A stretch of 64,000 nt of DNA, taken from contig JAIELF010000028.1 of NCBI GenBank assembly GCA_019753235.1, forward strand, positions 28,124 through 92,123. Direction: 5' to 3'. Shown piece by piece: positions 51,369-59,890 of the stretch. The DNA is from a bacterium (lineage in GTDB: Bacteria > Planctomycetota > Planctomycetia > Kolteriales > Kolteriaceae). Position numbers and translations under genes: made by a program. A model generated the notes under the pieces. That model was not told the origin of the DNA. It saw only the letters and a program-made list of their open reading frames with translations, and searched no databases. Each line of letters starts with the position of its first letter. Within the stretch, counting starts at the first letter, position 1.

Positions 51369-51894
51369 GACTGGGGGGGCCCTTTGCTTCCTTACTCTAG
51401 CCGCTTACCTCAACTGGAACTCTGACTCGCAACGATCCTACAGTGCCCGGCGACTTGCTTAAGCAAGGTCGACAAAAGAGGGTCATCGTTCAAACCGACC
51501 CAATGGGCACGAACAGACGGAAGTTGCGAATCCAAAAATGGACCGCCGACGAAGACACCTTCCAAGCCTAACTCATTCCGGCAAGAGAAGGCCCACTTAT
51601 CGCCTGACGGCTCATCGTCCTCACGCGTGTCCGCCGATTCTCCCATTCTGATGGAAAGAGATCTAGGCCCACGCGTAGCGACTTCTCGATCGAGTCGCTT
51701 CGGTCCCACCCCTGGCCCGGCAACGATTCGCGAGAAGCGTTTCGATCAACGACTTAGGGGCGACCTTGACATGACTCAAGGCCGCCCCCGCAGGTTTTCT
51801 ATGGAGCCCAGCGATTCAGTCTCATCCTGAAAAGCTGAGTATCCTGAGCTTGGCTGAGCTTGGCTGAGCTTGGCTGAGCTTAGCCGATCCTCGA
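51369..51894. other. Intergenic region with decamer repeat
   Basis: 526 bases between acyl-CoA dehydrogenase and the FabD-like gene, both on the minus strand. A tandem repeat lies at 51844-51883. An open frame at 51410-51709 on the minus strand has a GTG start without a good ribosome site and no recognisable sequence, so I do not call it. The promoter of the FabD-like gene should lie near 51380-51450. Confidence 0.5.
51844..51883 (+). repeat. Four tandem copies of a decamer
   Basis: CTGAGCTTGG is repeated four times, the last with one change (TTAG ending), starting 11 bases past the stop of the acyl-CoA dehydrogenase gene. The 10-base period equals about one DNA turn. Confidence 0.85.
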
Positions 51895-53829
51895 TTAATA
51901 CTTGTAGAGAATGTCGGCAGTGGCCTGGCCGGCGATCTGCTTGAAACCACCATCGGCGACCATGTCGCCCAGCTTGCAAACTCGCTTGTAGTACGAGTCG
52001 CTGGGGCGTTCGCCGGTCAGCTTCAGCCGCATTTCTTCGCAGGCGATTTCGCCAGCAGCAACCGTGCACTCATCACCCTTCTTGCCGGCATAAAGAGCCG
52101 TCACGATGATGGTGATGTAGTCCTGGATTCGCTGCGAGAGTTCCGACATCTTGAGCTGACGATCGGCCAGCTTGAGCTGGTACTTCATCATCGCGTTGTG
52201 GATCTCGAGCGGACCTCGCTGTAGGCCGTGAACGCCGTAGTTCACGTATTCGCGAAGCCGACCGGGGAGCTCGGGCAGCCCGCTGCTGCTCTTGCCGGCA
52301 AATCGCTGCGACATTTCCCACTTCTTAATGTTCATGCCCGGGCCGGCAAAAGCCATCAGGTGCTTCGGATTGGCGAAGTTCGGTGCCGAGACACCCAGCT
52401 TCGAAAGAACCTGGCCGACCGGTTCGAAGAACTTCTTGCCATGCTCCTTGACCAGCGACTTGAAGAAGGCCATGCAAAGCATTTCGCCTTCGCCTTCGTA
52501 GATGCAAGGGGCCAAGAACTCATGGACGTTGTCGCCCAGCGGGTGGCCATGCATGAACGAACGACCGCCGTGAGTCTTCATGTAAAGCTCGATGGCGGCA
52601 TTCTTCTGGCGTTCGCTGCCGAAGATCTTGGCGATGGTGCATTCCATTTCGCCGCGATAACCTTCATCCATCAGCCACGCACACCAATCGACGAGCGCGT
52701 CGCAAGCGACGATATAGCCCGCCATGCTGCCACAACGTCGTTGGACAAGTTCTCGCTTGATGATCGGCTGGCCGTACGTCTTGCGGAAGTTCGACCAAGG
52801 AAGCATGTCGTTGAGCATCATTCGCATGTTGCCCGCGGCACCCGCACATAGCGAGACCCGACCGTAGTTCAAGCCGTGATACGCGATGGTCAAGCCGTCA
52901 CCGCGACCAGCTTGTAGACGGTTCTTCGCCGGCACTCGCAGGCCGTTGAAAACCAAGCCGACGTTGTACGCATGCTTGAGGGCATACAGACCGTACTTCT
53001 TAATCTGGAACTGCTCGTTCTCCTGCTCGGGGAGGTCGACGATCAGCACGGCGGGCTTCTTGTCGATCTTGCAAACCAGACCGATCATTCGGCCGCACTG
53101 AGCGTTGGTGATGAAGAGCTTCTCGCCGGTCACGACGTAATGATCGCCGTCGAGCTTGGCTTCGGTCTTGATCGAGGTGAGATCCGATCCAGCAGCCGGT
53201 TCGGTCAACGCAAAAGCGCTCAGGCGTTCGCCGCTGGCCAGCTTGGGGAGGAACTCCCGCTTTTGTTCTTCGTTGCCGAAGGTGTTGACGGGATCGACCG
53301 CACCGATGCAGCCGTGAACCGAGGCGAGCCCCGAGATGGTTGCATCTAGGGTTGCCATCTGAGTCAGGAATGGCCCGAAGATTTGCAGCGGAGCACCCTG
53401 CCCGCCGTAGTTCTTGTCAACCAACATTCCCCAGTAGCCGGCATCGCCGAGTTCCTTGAGGACGGACTTCGAGATCTTGCGATTTTCATCGAAAACGGTG
53501 CCGGCATCGCGATGACGACGGACCAATTCGACGGACTTTTCCATGACCTTCTTGCATGAGTCGCTTGGAGCGGGAGCTTCTTTGGCTCGGAAGAGTTCCA
53601 GCGGAGCGACGTTTTCCCACACGATTCGGTGGGCTGGGCTCGCCGTGGTCGAATGCTTGAAGAGAACGTCGACTTGATCATCGGCGGTATCGACGGCGCC
53701 GATCGATCGGGCTTCGAGGTCCGACTTGCCGGAAAGCCGCATCGCGGTCTCGGCAAACGAAGTTCCGTTTGGCTGCGGGGCCTCGGTGGCGCCCGGCTTT
53801 TTCTGCGGGATGTCGGTCTTTACGCTCAT
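51895..53829 (-). CDS. Acyl-CoA dehydrogenase, large type
   Basis: A 644-residue FAD enzyme that oxidises acyl-CoA to enoyl-CoA. Visible: ALTEPAAGSDLTSIKTEA, YVVTGEKLFITNA, GGRSFMHGHPLGDNVHEF, and the catalytic-Glu segment IYEGEGEM. The first 90 residues are an extension absent from short-chain enzymes; the C-terminal region (about 500-644) is longer than in VLCAD and may serve binding or dimerisation. It acts in fatty acid degradation; an electron-transfer flavoprotein must be elsewhere. ATG 53829 has AAGGG eight bases upstream; a frame to 53922 adds non-family sequence. Confidence 0.9.
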   Translation of the reverse strand: MSVKTDIPQKKPGATEAPQPNGTSFAETAMRLSGKSDLEARSIGAVDTADDQVDVLFKHSTTASPAHRIVWENVAPLELFRAKEAPAPSDSCKKVMEKSVELVRRHRDAGTVFDENRKISKSVLKELGDAGYWGMLVDKNYGGQGAPLQIFGPFLTQMATLDATISGLASVHGCIGAVDPVNTFGNEEQKREFLPKLASGERLSAFALTEPAAGSDLTSIKTEAKLDGDHYVVTGEKLFITNAQCGRMIGLVCKIDKKPAVLIVDLPEQENEQFQIKKYGLYALKHAYNVGLVFNGLRVPAKNRLQAGRGDGLTIAYHGLNYGRVSLCAGAAGNMRMMLNDMLPWSNFRKTYGQPIIKRELVQRRCGSMAGYIVACDALVDWCAWLMDEGYRGEMECTIAKIFGSERQKNAAIELYMKTHGGRSFMHGHPLGDNVHEFLAPCIYEGEGEMLCMAFFKSLVKEHGKKFFEPVGQVLSKLGVSAPNFANPKHLMAFAGPGMNIKKWEMSQRFAGKSSSGLPELPGRLREYVNYGVHGLQRGPLEIHNAMMKYQLKLADRQLKMSELSQRIQDYITIIVTALYAGKKGDECTVAAGEIACEEMRLKLTGERPSDSYYKRVCKLGDMVADGGFKQIAGQATADILYKY

Positions 53830-53952
53830 TCGGAGACCCTTTCGCAAACAACAGCTTAGAATCAAACTCTTCAAAGACAGGGCCAACAAGGCCCGATCCT
53901 TCTTCGGCCCGAGATCCCCCATTATCTTAGGCGGATCGCTGGGCCGACTGGT

Positions 53953-55203
53953 CTACTTCCCACTCATGGCGGCGATCAAGACTTCCGCAGTCTCTCGCCG
54001 CATGATGCGAGGATCAGGCAACTCGCCTGACTGTAGCTTCTTCCGCAGGTCTCGCCCGCTGATGGCGACCTGCTTGTATCCTTTGGGGCCGTACTCGTCG
54101 ACCAACCCGACCCGGCCGAGTTCTTCGAAGAAGGCGGCAAAGCCGACCTTTACCGGTTGAATTTCAAGCTTGCCCGGCAGGTTGTCGAACTTCCGCTGAG
54201 CCTGCAATCCATCCCAAATATCCTTGCCATCATCGTAAGGAGCATCCGCGTGCTTGCGGCCGATGATGATGTCTGTAAACCCGAAGTTTTGCCTATAGAT
54301 CGCGTGCATGATCGCTTCTTTGGGACCGGCATAGAACATCTTAATGTCGAGGGCCAAAAGAGCGATGCGATCCTTGAAAGCCACCTTCTTCGAGGCCCAG
54401 AGATCGCTGTCGATATCTCCTTCGCCGAAGGCTCCGTTCTCCATCAGCCGAATGTAAGTTTGCATGCGGGTCGGAGCGTCGACATCATCGCTTTTCGTTT
54501 CGCCCACCAGCGGGTGAAGAACCGCCCCGGCGGTGTGACCTTCACGAACTAATTTCTCGAGACCATAAATCATCGCGTATTCGTGTGCTCGATGGAGCGG
54601 GTTTCGCGTCTGGAACGCGACCACACGGTCCCAGCCCTTCTTCGCGAGGTACTCTCGCGATTCCTTCGGCGAAAGAACCAGGCTCCCGTACGCGGGATGT
54701 TTCTTCTGCGGCAAAACCCGGACCTGACCCCCGACCAGACGGTGCCGACCATCCTCCAACACCATTCGCGCGCCGGGATGATCCAGACGAGACGTACTGT
54801 AAACACTCGTCAAATACCGAGCTTTTTCAAACGGGAAGACATCTTCCACGGCAATCGTGCCAACGAGTTCACCAGCACTATTCACCAGCGCCGCTTGCTG
54901 ACCGATCTTCAACGCGTCCGCGACTTCGTAGCTGGCCGGAAAAGAGAGGGGAATCGTCCAGGCATACTTCACGCCATCGACGAGAACAACCTCTTCGTCA
55001 AGAACGCGATCGAAGACCTCTTTGGTCATCGGTCCCTGAAGCGGACTCAGTCCACCATCCCCGAAGCGGTACAACGTCGAAAGGTCTGCATCGCTGACTG
55101 GCAGTTTCGGAAACTCCGCCGCGGCACGAACAAAATCCGCTTGTTCCGCTGACGGAACCATCCGATCGACAAGATCCTTCAAACCACCGTGCGGAGCAAA
55201 CAT
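53953..55203 (-). CDS. sat: Sulfate adenylyltransferase (ATP sulfurylase, monofunctional)
   Basis: A 416-residue enzyme that makes adenosine 5'-phosphosulfate from sulfate and ATP. Seen: an N-terminal PUA-like domain, then FQTRNPLHRAHEYAM (substrate site), LHPLVGETKSDDV, GRKHADAP and the C-terminal SGRDLRKKLQSGE. The GRKHADAP segment replaces the usual GRDHAG. Length fits the bacterial and archaeal single-domain type. It is not next to cysDN or reductase genes. It diverges from the PIG-L gene with a palindrome-rich region between. ATG 55203, weak ribosome site (AAGGG far upstream). Confidence 0.93.
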   Translation of the reverse strand: MFAPHGGLKDLVDRMVPSAEQADFVRAAAEFPKLPVSDADLSTLYRFGDGGLSPLQGPMTKEVFDRVLDEEVVLVDGVKYAWTIPLSFPASYEVADALKIGQQAALVNSAGELVGTIAVEDVFPFEKARYLTSVYSTSRLDHPGARMVLEDGRHRLVGGQVRVLPQKKHPAYGSLVLSPKESREYLAKKGWDRVVAFQTRNPLHRAHEYAMIYGLEKLVREGHTAGAVLHPLVGETKSDDVDAPTRMQTYIRLMENGAFGEGDIDSDLWASKKVAFKDRIALLALDIKMFYAGPKEAIMHAIYRQNFGFTDIIIGRKHADAPYDDGKDIWDGLQAQRKFDNLPGKLEIQPVKVGFAAFFEELGRVGLVDEYGPKGYKQVAISGRDLRKKLQSGELPDPRIMRRETAEVLIAAMSGK

Positions 55204-55631
55204 ACGACTGCCGTTATCCCTTTTGCGTGCCCCCAGGCCGTGCGATGGTGACCGTGCGTGACCTGTGCGACAATTAGTCCTATTCCCCAACCTCAGTGTA
55301 TTCAGAAATGGCGGAAGCAAAAGAAGATTTTTGACGAAACGTCAGTATTTTTTAAGATCATTTTACGCAATACCTTACGTCATCGAAAGACGTTGAAAAA
55401 GATTGCTGTTTTGACGGTTCGTCATTTTTACGCCAAACGATTTCAAGAGGATGACCGGTCCTATTCATCGATTCGAAGGGAAGCCCTGCGGACAAGATCG
55501 AAAAAGGTTCGCATCGTTGGCACTGCGGATCAAGCTGCGAATTCTTTCTGCATAGAACGAACGAGGTTCCCGCTTCGCATGAATTGCTCGCTGTTGTTTC
55601 TCGGCAACAAGAGCCCTCTTGGGAGGATCTG
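55204..55631. promoter_or_regulatory. AT-rich regulatory region with repeated TGACG palindromes
   Basis: 428 bases between divergent sat and the PIG-L gene. TGACG-AAA-CGTCA lies at 55332-55344 and TGACG-GTT-CGTCA at 55412-55424, both flanked by T-runs. A third, looser pair (ACGTC-N7-GACGT) is at 55377-55393. The two close copies are exactly 80 bp apart, centre to centre. No gene is supported. Confidence 0.7.
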
Positions 55632-56432
55632 ATGGAAAGCTCGACGACAGAAGAATCCGCGGTGGAGCGTTTGGACGTGGTGGCGGTCGCTCCTCATCCG
55701 GATGACCTAGAGATCAGTTGTGGGGGAACACTCGCCAAGTTGGTGCAGCAGGGTTACCGAGTCGGGATCTTTGATCTCACGACCGGTGAACCGACGCCGC
55801 GAGGGGATGAGAAAACGAGGCGAGAGGAAGCCGAGCAAGCTCGTCAGCATTTGAACGTCCCGGTCCGCATCAATGTCGGCTTGCCCAATCGAGTCTTGAT
55901 GGATTCGCCGGAGAATCGTTTCCGTTTGGCAACCGAGTTGCGGCGATATCGTCCGAAGGTATTGATCACCATGGCTGGCCGAACACCGGCCGCCTCTCCC
56001 GACCATCATCAGGGGCATCTGCTGGCGGAAGCTTCTCGGTTCTATTCGCAGTTGACCAAGTGGGACGACCGATTTGCGGGCACAGGCCCCTACCGCGTGC
56101 CGCAACTCGTCTACGCGACGGTCCCGTTCGATGCGGAAGTCCGACACTGGCACAGCACATTTGTGGTCGATATCTCTGACGTTTTCGACAAAAAGTGGGC
56201 GGCCATCGAAGCGTATAAAAGTCAATTCGACGACAACCGCTTGGCCATGGTCAAGCACTTCATCACCGGGCACAACATCTCGGTCGGCGCATCGTGCGGC
56301 TTCGCTTACGGCGAACTATTCGCGTTGCCACACCCAGTCGGGTCACAAGATTTCATGACGACCGTGATGGGGCGAAAAGGTTCGATCGCTCCGGTCGCAC
56401 TCCCAGGTCAAGAACACTTGCCTATGGGTTGA
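55632..56432 (+). CDS. PIG-L family deacetylase, BshB1-like
   Basis: A 266-residue zinc deacetylase. Zinc ligands are seen in APHPDDLE and PDHHQGH. Sequence around RVGIFDLTTGEPTPRGDE and NVGLPNRVLMDSPENR resembles BshB1, which deacetylates GlcNAc-malate in bacillithiol synthesis; other PIG-L enzymes act on lipids or glycosides. No bshA or bshC is close, so the role is uncertain. ATG 55632 follows GGGAGG by 5 bases; an earlier frame from 55584 is unlikely. The gene converges on the Hsp20 pair. Confidence 0.85.
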   Translation: MESSTTEESAVERLDVVAVAPHPDDLEISCGGTLAKLVQQGYRVGIFDLTTGEPTPRGDEKTRREEAEQARQHLNVPVRINVGLPNRVLMDSPENRFRLATELRRYRPKVLITMAGRTPAASPDHHQGHLLAEASRFYSQLTKWDDRFAGTGPYRVPQLVYATVPFDAEVRHWHSTFVVDISDVFDKKWAAIEAYKSQFDDNRLAMVKHFITGHNISVGASCGFAYGELFALPHPVGSQDFMTTVMGRKGSIAPVALPGQEHLPMG

Positions 56433-56443
56433 TCGAATCGGGA

Positions 56444-56464
56444 AGAAGCATCTGTCATGCTTCT
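56444..56464. terminator. Hairpin between PIG-L gene and Hsp20 gene
   Basis: AGAAGCAT and ATGCTTCT pair perfectly (8 bp) around CTGTC, in the 47-base gap between two facing stop codons. No long T-run follows, so efficiency is unclear. Confidence 0.45.
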
Positions 56465-56479
56465 CACGGCGAAGGACTT

Positions 56480-56857
56480 CTATTCGACTTCAATTCGGCG
56501 GGGGCGGACTTTCTTCTTGGGAAGACGCAGATTCAAAACGCCGTTCTCGAGTTCCGCCTTGATGTTGTCGGTGTCGAGTTCGTCGCTGAGAATGAACGAG
56601 CGATAAAAATCGCCCATGCGAAACTCATCGTGGGCCCGCAGCGTCCCGGCGGGCATCGCGACCGTTGATCGGCCGAAAATCTTGAGCACGTTCTCTTCGA
56701 TGACGAGTTCGAGTGTCTCTTTGGTGACGCCCGGCAAGTCGGCCCGAAGGATCAGGCCCGTTTCGGATTCGTGAATATCGACATGGGGTTGACAGACCGG
56801 TCTCTTGGGTTCAACCGAGCCCGCAGGGCCCGCTGAGCCGGCGCCCGACTCAATCAT
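56480..56857 (-). CDS. Small heat-shock protein (Hsp20/alpha-crystallin)
   Basis: A 125-residue ATP-independent chaperone with one alpha-crystallin domain (about 27-118): HVDIHESETGLILRADLPG, then NVLKIFGRS, FYRSFILSDEL, and AELENGVLNLRLPKK with the A-x-x-x-G-x-L motif, followed by a basic RPRRIEVE tail with an I-x-V pattern. It overlaps the preceding small heat-shock gene by 8 bases and has AAGGAG seven bases before ATG 56857, so both are made in one transcript. Confidence 0.88.
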   Translation of the reverse strand: MIESGAGSAGPAGSVEPKRPVCQPHVDIHESETGLILRADLPGVTKETLELVIEENVLKIFGRSTVAMPAGTLRAHDEFRMGDFYRSFILSDELDTDNIKAELENGVLNLRLPKKKVRPRRIEVE

Positions 56858-57326
56858 GGTCAGGCTCCTTCGTCTTAATTTGCACATCAACGCGATGTCG
56901 TTTGGGTGGCTCGGCTTTCGGGATTCGAATCGAAAGAACGCCGGCGTGTAAATCAGCCGAGACCTCTTCCGGCTTGACCCGCTTGGAGAAATTCAACTCT
57001 CGGCGACTGACTCCGTGCCAGCGTTCTTGTCGGCGGAAACTCTCTTCGGACGCCCCTGGTTCCAGAGGCCGACGGCATTGCAGCACCAAGGACTCCTCGC
57101 TGACGTCAATGTCGAGATCCTCGGCTTGCACGCCTGGAACCTCGGCAATGACATGGAAGGCGTCGGCCGATTCAAACAAGTTGATCAACGGGAACTGATG
57201 AGCCCAGCGCTGATCTAGAGCCCGGCTTTCGATGGCCGAGTCGAGCAAACGCGAAAGATGCTCATGCATCCGCTGGCGGAGCACGGCCATGGGGTCGATG
57301 CTTTGCCGAACTGTCAGGAACTTCAC
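56850..57326 (-). CDS. Small heat-shock protein (Hsp20/alpha-crystallin), first of pair
   Basis: A 158-residue chaperone with the alpha-crystallin domain at about 44-150: NLFESADAFHVIAEVPG, VQAEDLDIDVSEESLVLQC, SRRELNFSKRVKPEEV, then ADLHAGVLSIRIPKAEPP with A-x-x-x-G-x-L. The N-terminus is helical and may drive oligomerisation. The start is GTG with AGGAGG about 11 bases upstream. No CIRCE element is seen upstream. It leads the two-gene unit, and the domain sequences of the two differ clearly, so they may form mixed oligomers. Confidence 0.88.
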   Translation of the reverse strand: MKFLTVRQSIDPMAVLRQRMHEHLSRLLDSAIESRALDQRWAHQFPLINLFESADAFHVIAEVPGVQAEDLDIDVSEESLVLQCRRPLEPGASEESFRRQERWHGVSRRELNFSKRVKPEEVSADLHAGVLSIRIPKAEPPKRHRVDVQIKTKEPDHD

Positions 57327-57572
57327 CGCCGCTCGCGCCTCCTACTACCGCCTCTTGGATGCAATTCATGTACCGCTCGGTCCGAGCCGGCCTCTCCGCT
57401 GGTAAACATCAGTTAGAAATAGATTTGCGTCAACCCATCGGCTGCCGGAGAAGGTGAATTTCGACCGCCGGACTGCCAAATCTGCCGGTGCCGCCCTTCC
57501 CTGAGGCCACGGTCCCGTACGATGAACCTCGCTTGGCCCGCGGGGCCTTTCACCGAGCCAGAGGGGCGGTTC

Positions 57573-58298
57573 ATGAAGGTGGCGGTTTTTATTCCATGCT
57601 ACGTCGATCAGATCGTGCCCGAGGTAGGGAAAGCGACTGTTCAACTTCTTCGGCGATTGGGGATGGAGGTTATTTATCCATCGGCACAGACCTGTTGCGG
57701 GCAGCCGGCCTTCAATACCGGATTCTGGGCTGAGGCCGCCGACGTGGCGAAGAGGCAAATCAAGATCTTTCTCGATAGCGGTGCCGAGGCGATCGTCTCT
57801 CCGTCGGGATCGTGCTCCGCGATGCAATCGGTCTTCTACCCTACTCTGTTTCACGGCACGCCCGAAGAGTCCGCCGCCCGCGACTTGGCTAGCCGAACCT
57901 TCGAACTGACGCAGTTCATCGTTCACAAGCTTGGTCTGCGCGACGTCGGCGCGAGGTTTGAAGGTAAGGGAGTACTGCACCGAAGTTGTCACTCGCTTCG
58001 CGAGTTGAATCTCCGGACCGAGGCGCAGGAACTCCTCTCGAACGTGCAGGGGCTAGAGTTGGTGCCGATGGACGCCGACGAAGAGTGTTGCGGGTTCGGT
58101 GGAACGTTCTCGGTGAAAATGTCCGACATCTCGACGGCCATGGGAGAGGTCAAACTCTCGGCCATCGAACGGACGGACGCCTCCTGGGTGATCAGCGGCG
58201 ATTCGAGCTGCTTGATGCACTTGGGGGGCATGATGAGCCGTCGCGGAATGAAAGTGAAACCGATTCATCTGGCAGAGGTCCTTGCCTCTACCGGATGA
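57573..58298 (+). CDS. LutA/YkgE-like Fe-S oxidoreductase subunit
   Basis: A 241-residue protein with two CCG domains: TCCGQPAFNTG (about 40-50) and ECCGFGGTFS (about 175-185), which bind an iron-sulfur cluster. In lactate utilisation LutA works with LutB and LutC; neither gene is here, though lactate or glycolate oxidation remains likely. Start ATG 57573 with GAGGGG upstream; a longer reading is not supported. The fumC gene follows in the same direction 155 bases later. Confidence 0.87.
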   Translation: MKVAVFIPCYVDQIVPEVGKATVQLLRRLGMEVIYPSAQTCCGQPAFNTGFWAEAADVAKRQIKIFLDSGAEAIVSPSGSCSAMQSVFYPTLFHGTPEESAARDLASRTFELTQFIVHKLGLRDVGARFEGKGVLHRSCHSLRELNLRTEAQELLSNVQGLELVPMDADEECCGFGGTFSVKMSDISTAMGEVKLSAIERTDASWVISGDSSCLMHLGGMMSRRGMKVKPIHLAEVLASTG

Positions 58299-58453
58299 GG
58301 AGACGCAAGATCGAGTTCAAAAGCGCGGGCAAAAGGGGGAGTCCTTTCGCCGCCGATCGAATAACAAACCCGAGAGGCCGACTCATACTACTCGGACATC
58401 CTCGTAACAGTCCCTCAAGGGATCGAGCCGCAGTCATGAAAAGGACGGAAGCC

Positions 58454-59881
58454 ATGTCACAGACTCGCGTGGAAAAGGATTCGATGGGCGAAATGTTGGT
58501 GCCGGCCGACGCGTACTACGGTGCGCAGACGGGCCGAGCCGTCGAGAACTTCCCCATCAGCGGCTACCCGATGCCAGCCCGCTTCATCAAGGCGCTCGTC
58601 ACCGTTAAGAAGTGTGCTGCCCAGGTCAACGGCGATCTCGGGCTGATGGCAGCTGACGCGGTGAAACTCATCGAACAAGCGTGCGACGAGATCATTGCCG
58701 GCAAACTTCGCGATCAGTTTGTCGTCGATGTCTTTCAAACCGGCTCCGGAACATCGACGAACATGAACGCCAACGAAGTGATCGCGAGTCGAGCCAATGA
58801 AATGGCGACGGGCAAAAGAGGGGGTCGAACTCCGATTCATCCCAATGACCACGTCAATCGAGGTCAGTCCTCCAACGATGCGATCCCGACGGCCATTCAT
58901 GTGTCGGCCGTCGAAGCCATCGACAAACATCTCATCCCGGCACTGACGCATTTGCACTCGGCTCTGTCGGCCAAGGCAAAAGAATTCGATGCGATCATCA
59001 AGATCGGCCGGACCCACTTACAAGATGCCGTCCCTGTCCGCTTGGGTCAGGAATTCAGCGGTTACGCCTCGCAAATCGAGCTCGGCATCGCTCGGCTTCG
59101 CAGCGCTCGCGTCCGCTTGGCAGCGCTGGCGATCGGCGGGACGGCCATTGGAACGGGTCTCAACACGCACATCGAATTCCCCCAGCGGATGTGCCAGGCG
59201 ATCAGCAAAGAGATGGGGCTATCATTCGAGCCCGCGAGCAATCACTTCGAAGCTCTTGCCTCGCGTGATGCTGCCGTCGAAGCCAGCGGCGCGGTGAAGA
59301 CCGTTGCCGTCAGTATGGGGAAGATCGCCAACGATATTCGCTGGCTGTCGAGCGGGCCTCGCTGTGGGATTGGTGAGATCAACATCCCCGCGACTCAGCC
59401 CGGCAGCTCGATTATGCCCGGCAAAGTCAATCCGGTCATCTGCGAATCGGTCTTACAAGTCGTCGCGCGCGTGATCGGCAATGATGCGACTGTTACCACG
59501 GGCGGATTGCTCGGCGGGAATTTCGAGTTGAACGTCATGAAACCGGTCATTGCGCATGCCCTTTTGGAATCGATGGAACTGCTCGGGAACGTGGCCGAGG
59601 CTTTCACCACTAAGTGCATTCAGGGGATCACGGCCAACAAGGAACGCTGTGCCGAGTTGATCGAGTACAGTCTGGCCATGTGCACGGCATTGGCTCCCGA
59701 GATCGGCTACGACGAGGCGGCCCACATCGCGCATGTCGCCTTCGAGAGTGGCCAAACCGTTCGGCAGATCGCTCTTCGCGACACCAAACTGACCAAGGAA
59801 GAACTTGATAGCTTGCTTGATCCGCGAAGCCAAACCGAACGAGGCATCCCGAGTAAGGGAGCCATCCCCATGGGGGGCTGA
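58454..59881 (+). CDS. fumC: Fumarate hydratase class II
   Basis: A 475-residue homotetrameric enzyme that interconverts fumarate and malate in the citric acid cycle. Seen: GAQTGRAVENFPISG, TGSGTSTNMNANEV, HPNDHVNRGQSSND, and the superfamily signature GSSIMPGKVNP. Length matches E. coli FumC (467). ATG 58454 has AAGGA eight bases upstream; a much longer frame from 57986 overlaps the LutA-like gene and is not real. Aspartase is excluded by general similarity but cannot be fully ruled out. It converges on the glycosyltransferase. Confidence 0.93.
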   Translation: MSQTRVEKDSMGEMLVPADAYYGAQTGRAVENFPISGYPMPARFIKALVTVKKCAAQVNGDLGLMAADAVKLIEQACDEIIAGKLRDQFVVDVFQTGSGTSTNMNANEVIASRANEMATGKRGGRTPIHPNDHVNRGQSSNDAIPTAIHVSAVEAIDKHLIPALTHLHSALSAKAKEFDAIIKIGRTHLQDAVPVRLGQEFSGYASQIELGIARLRSARVRLAALAIGGTAIGTGLNTHIEFPQRMCQAISKEMGLSFEPASNHFEALASRDAAVEASGAVKTVAVSMGKIANDIRWLSSGPRCGIGEINIPATQPGSSIMPGKVNPVICESVLQVVARVIGNDATVTTGGLLGGNFELNVMKPVIAHALLESMELLGNVAEAFTTKCIQGITANKERCAELIEYSLAMCTALAPEIGYDEAAHIAHVAFESGQTVRQIALRDTKLTKEELDSLLDPRSQTERGIPSKGAIPMGG

Positions 59882-59890
59882 CCCTTCTCT

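Noticed and set aside
51410..51709. 99-codon frame on the minus strand
   Set aside because: GTG start with no proper ribosome site and no recognisable sequence; antisense frames exist in the same place.
55258..55631. 124-codon frame on the plus strand between sat and the PIG-L gene
   Set aside because: Runs through AT-rich palindromes, has composition unlike genes and is best read as regulatory DNA.
57327..57572. CIRCE-type heat-shock operator before the Hsp20 genes
   Set aside because: No TTAGCACTC-N9-GAGTGCTAA pattern or close variant is present.
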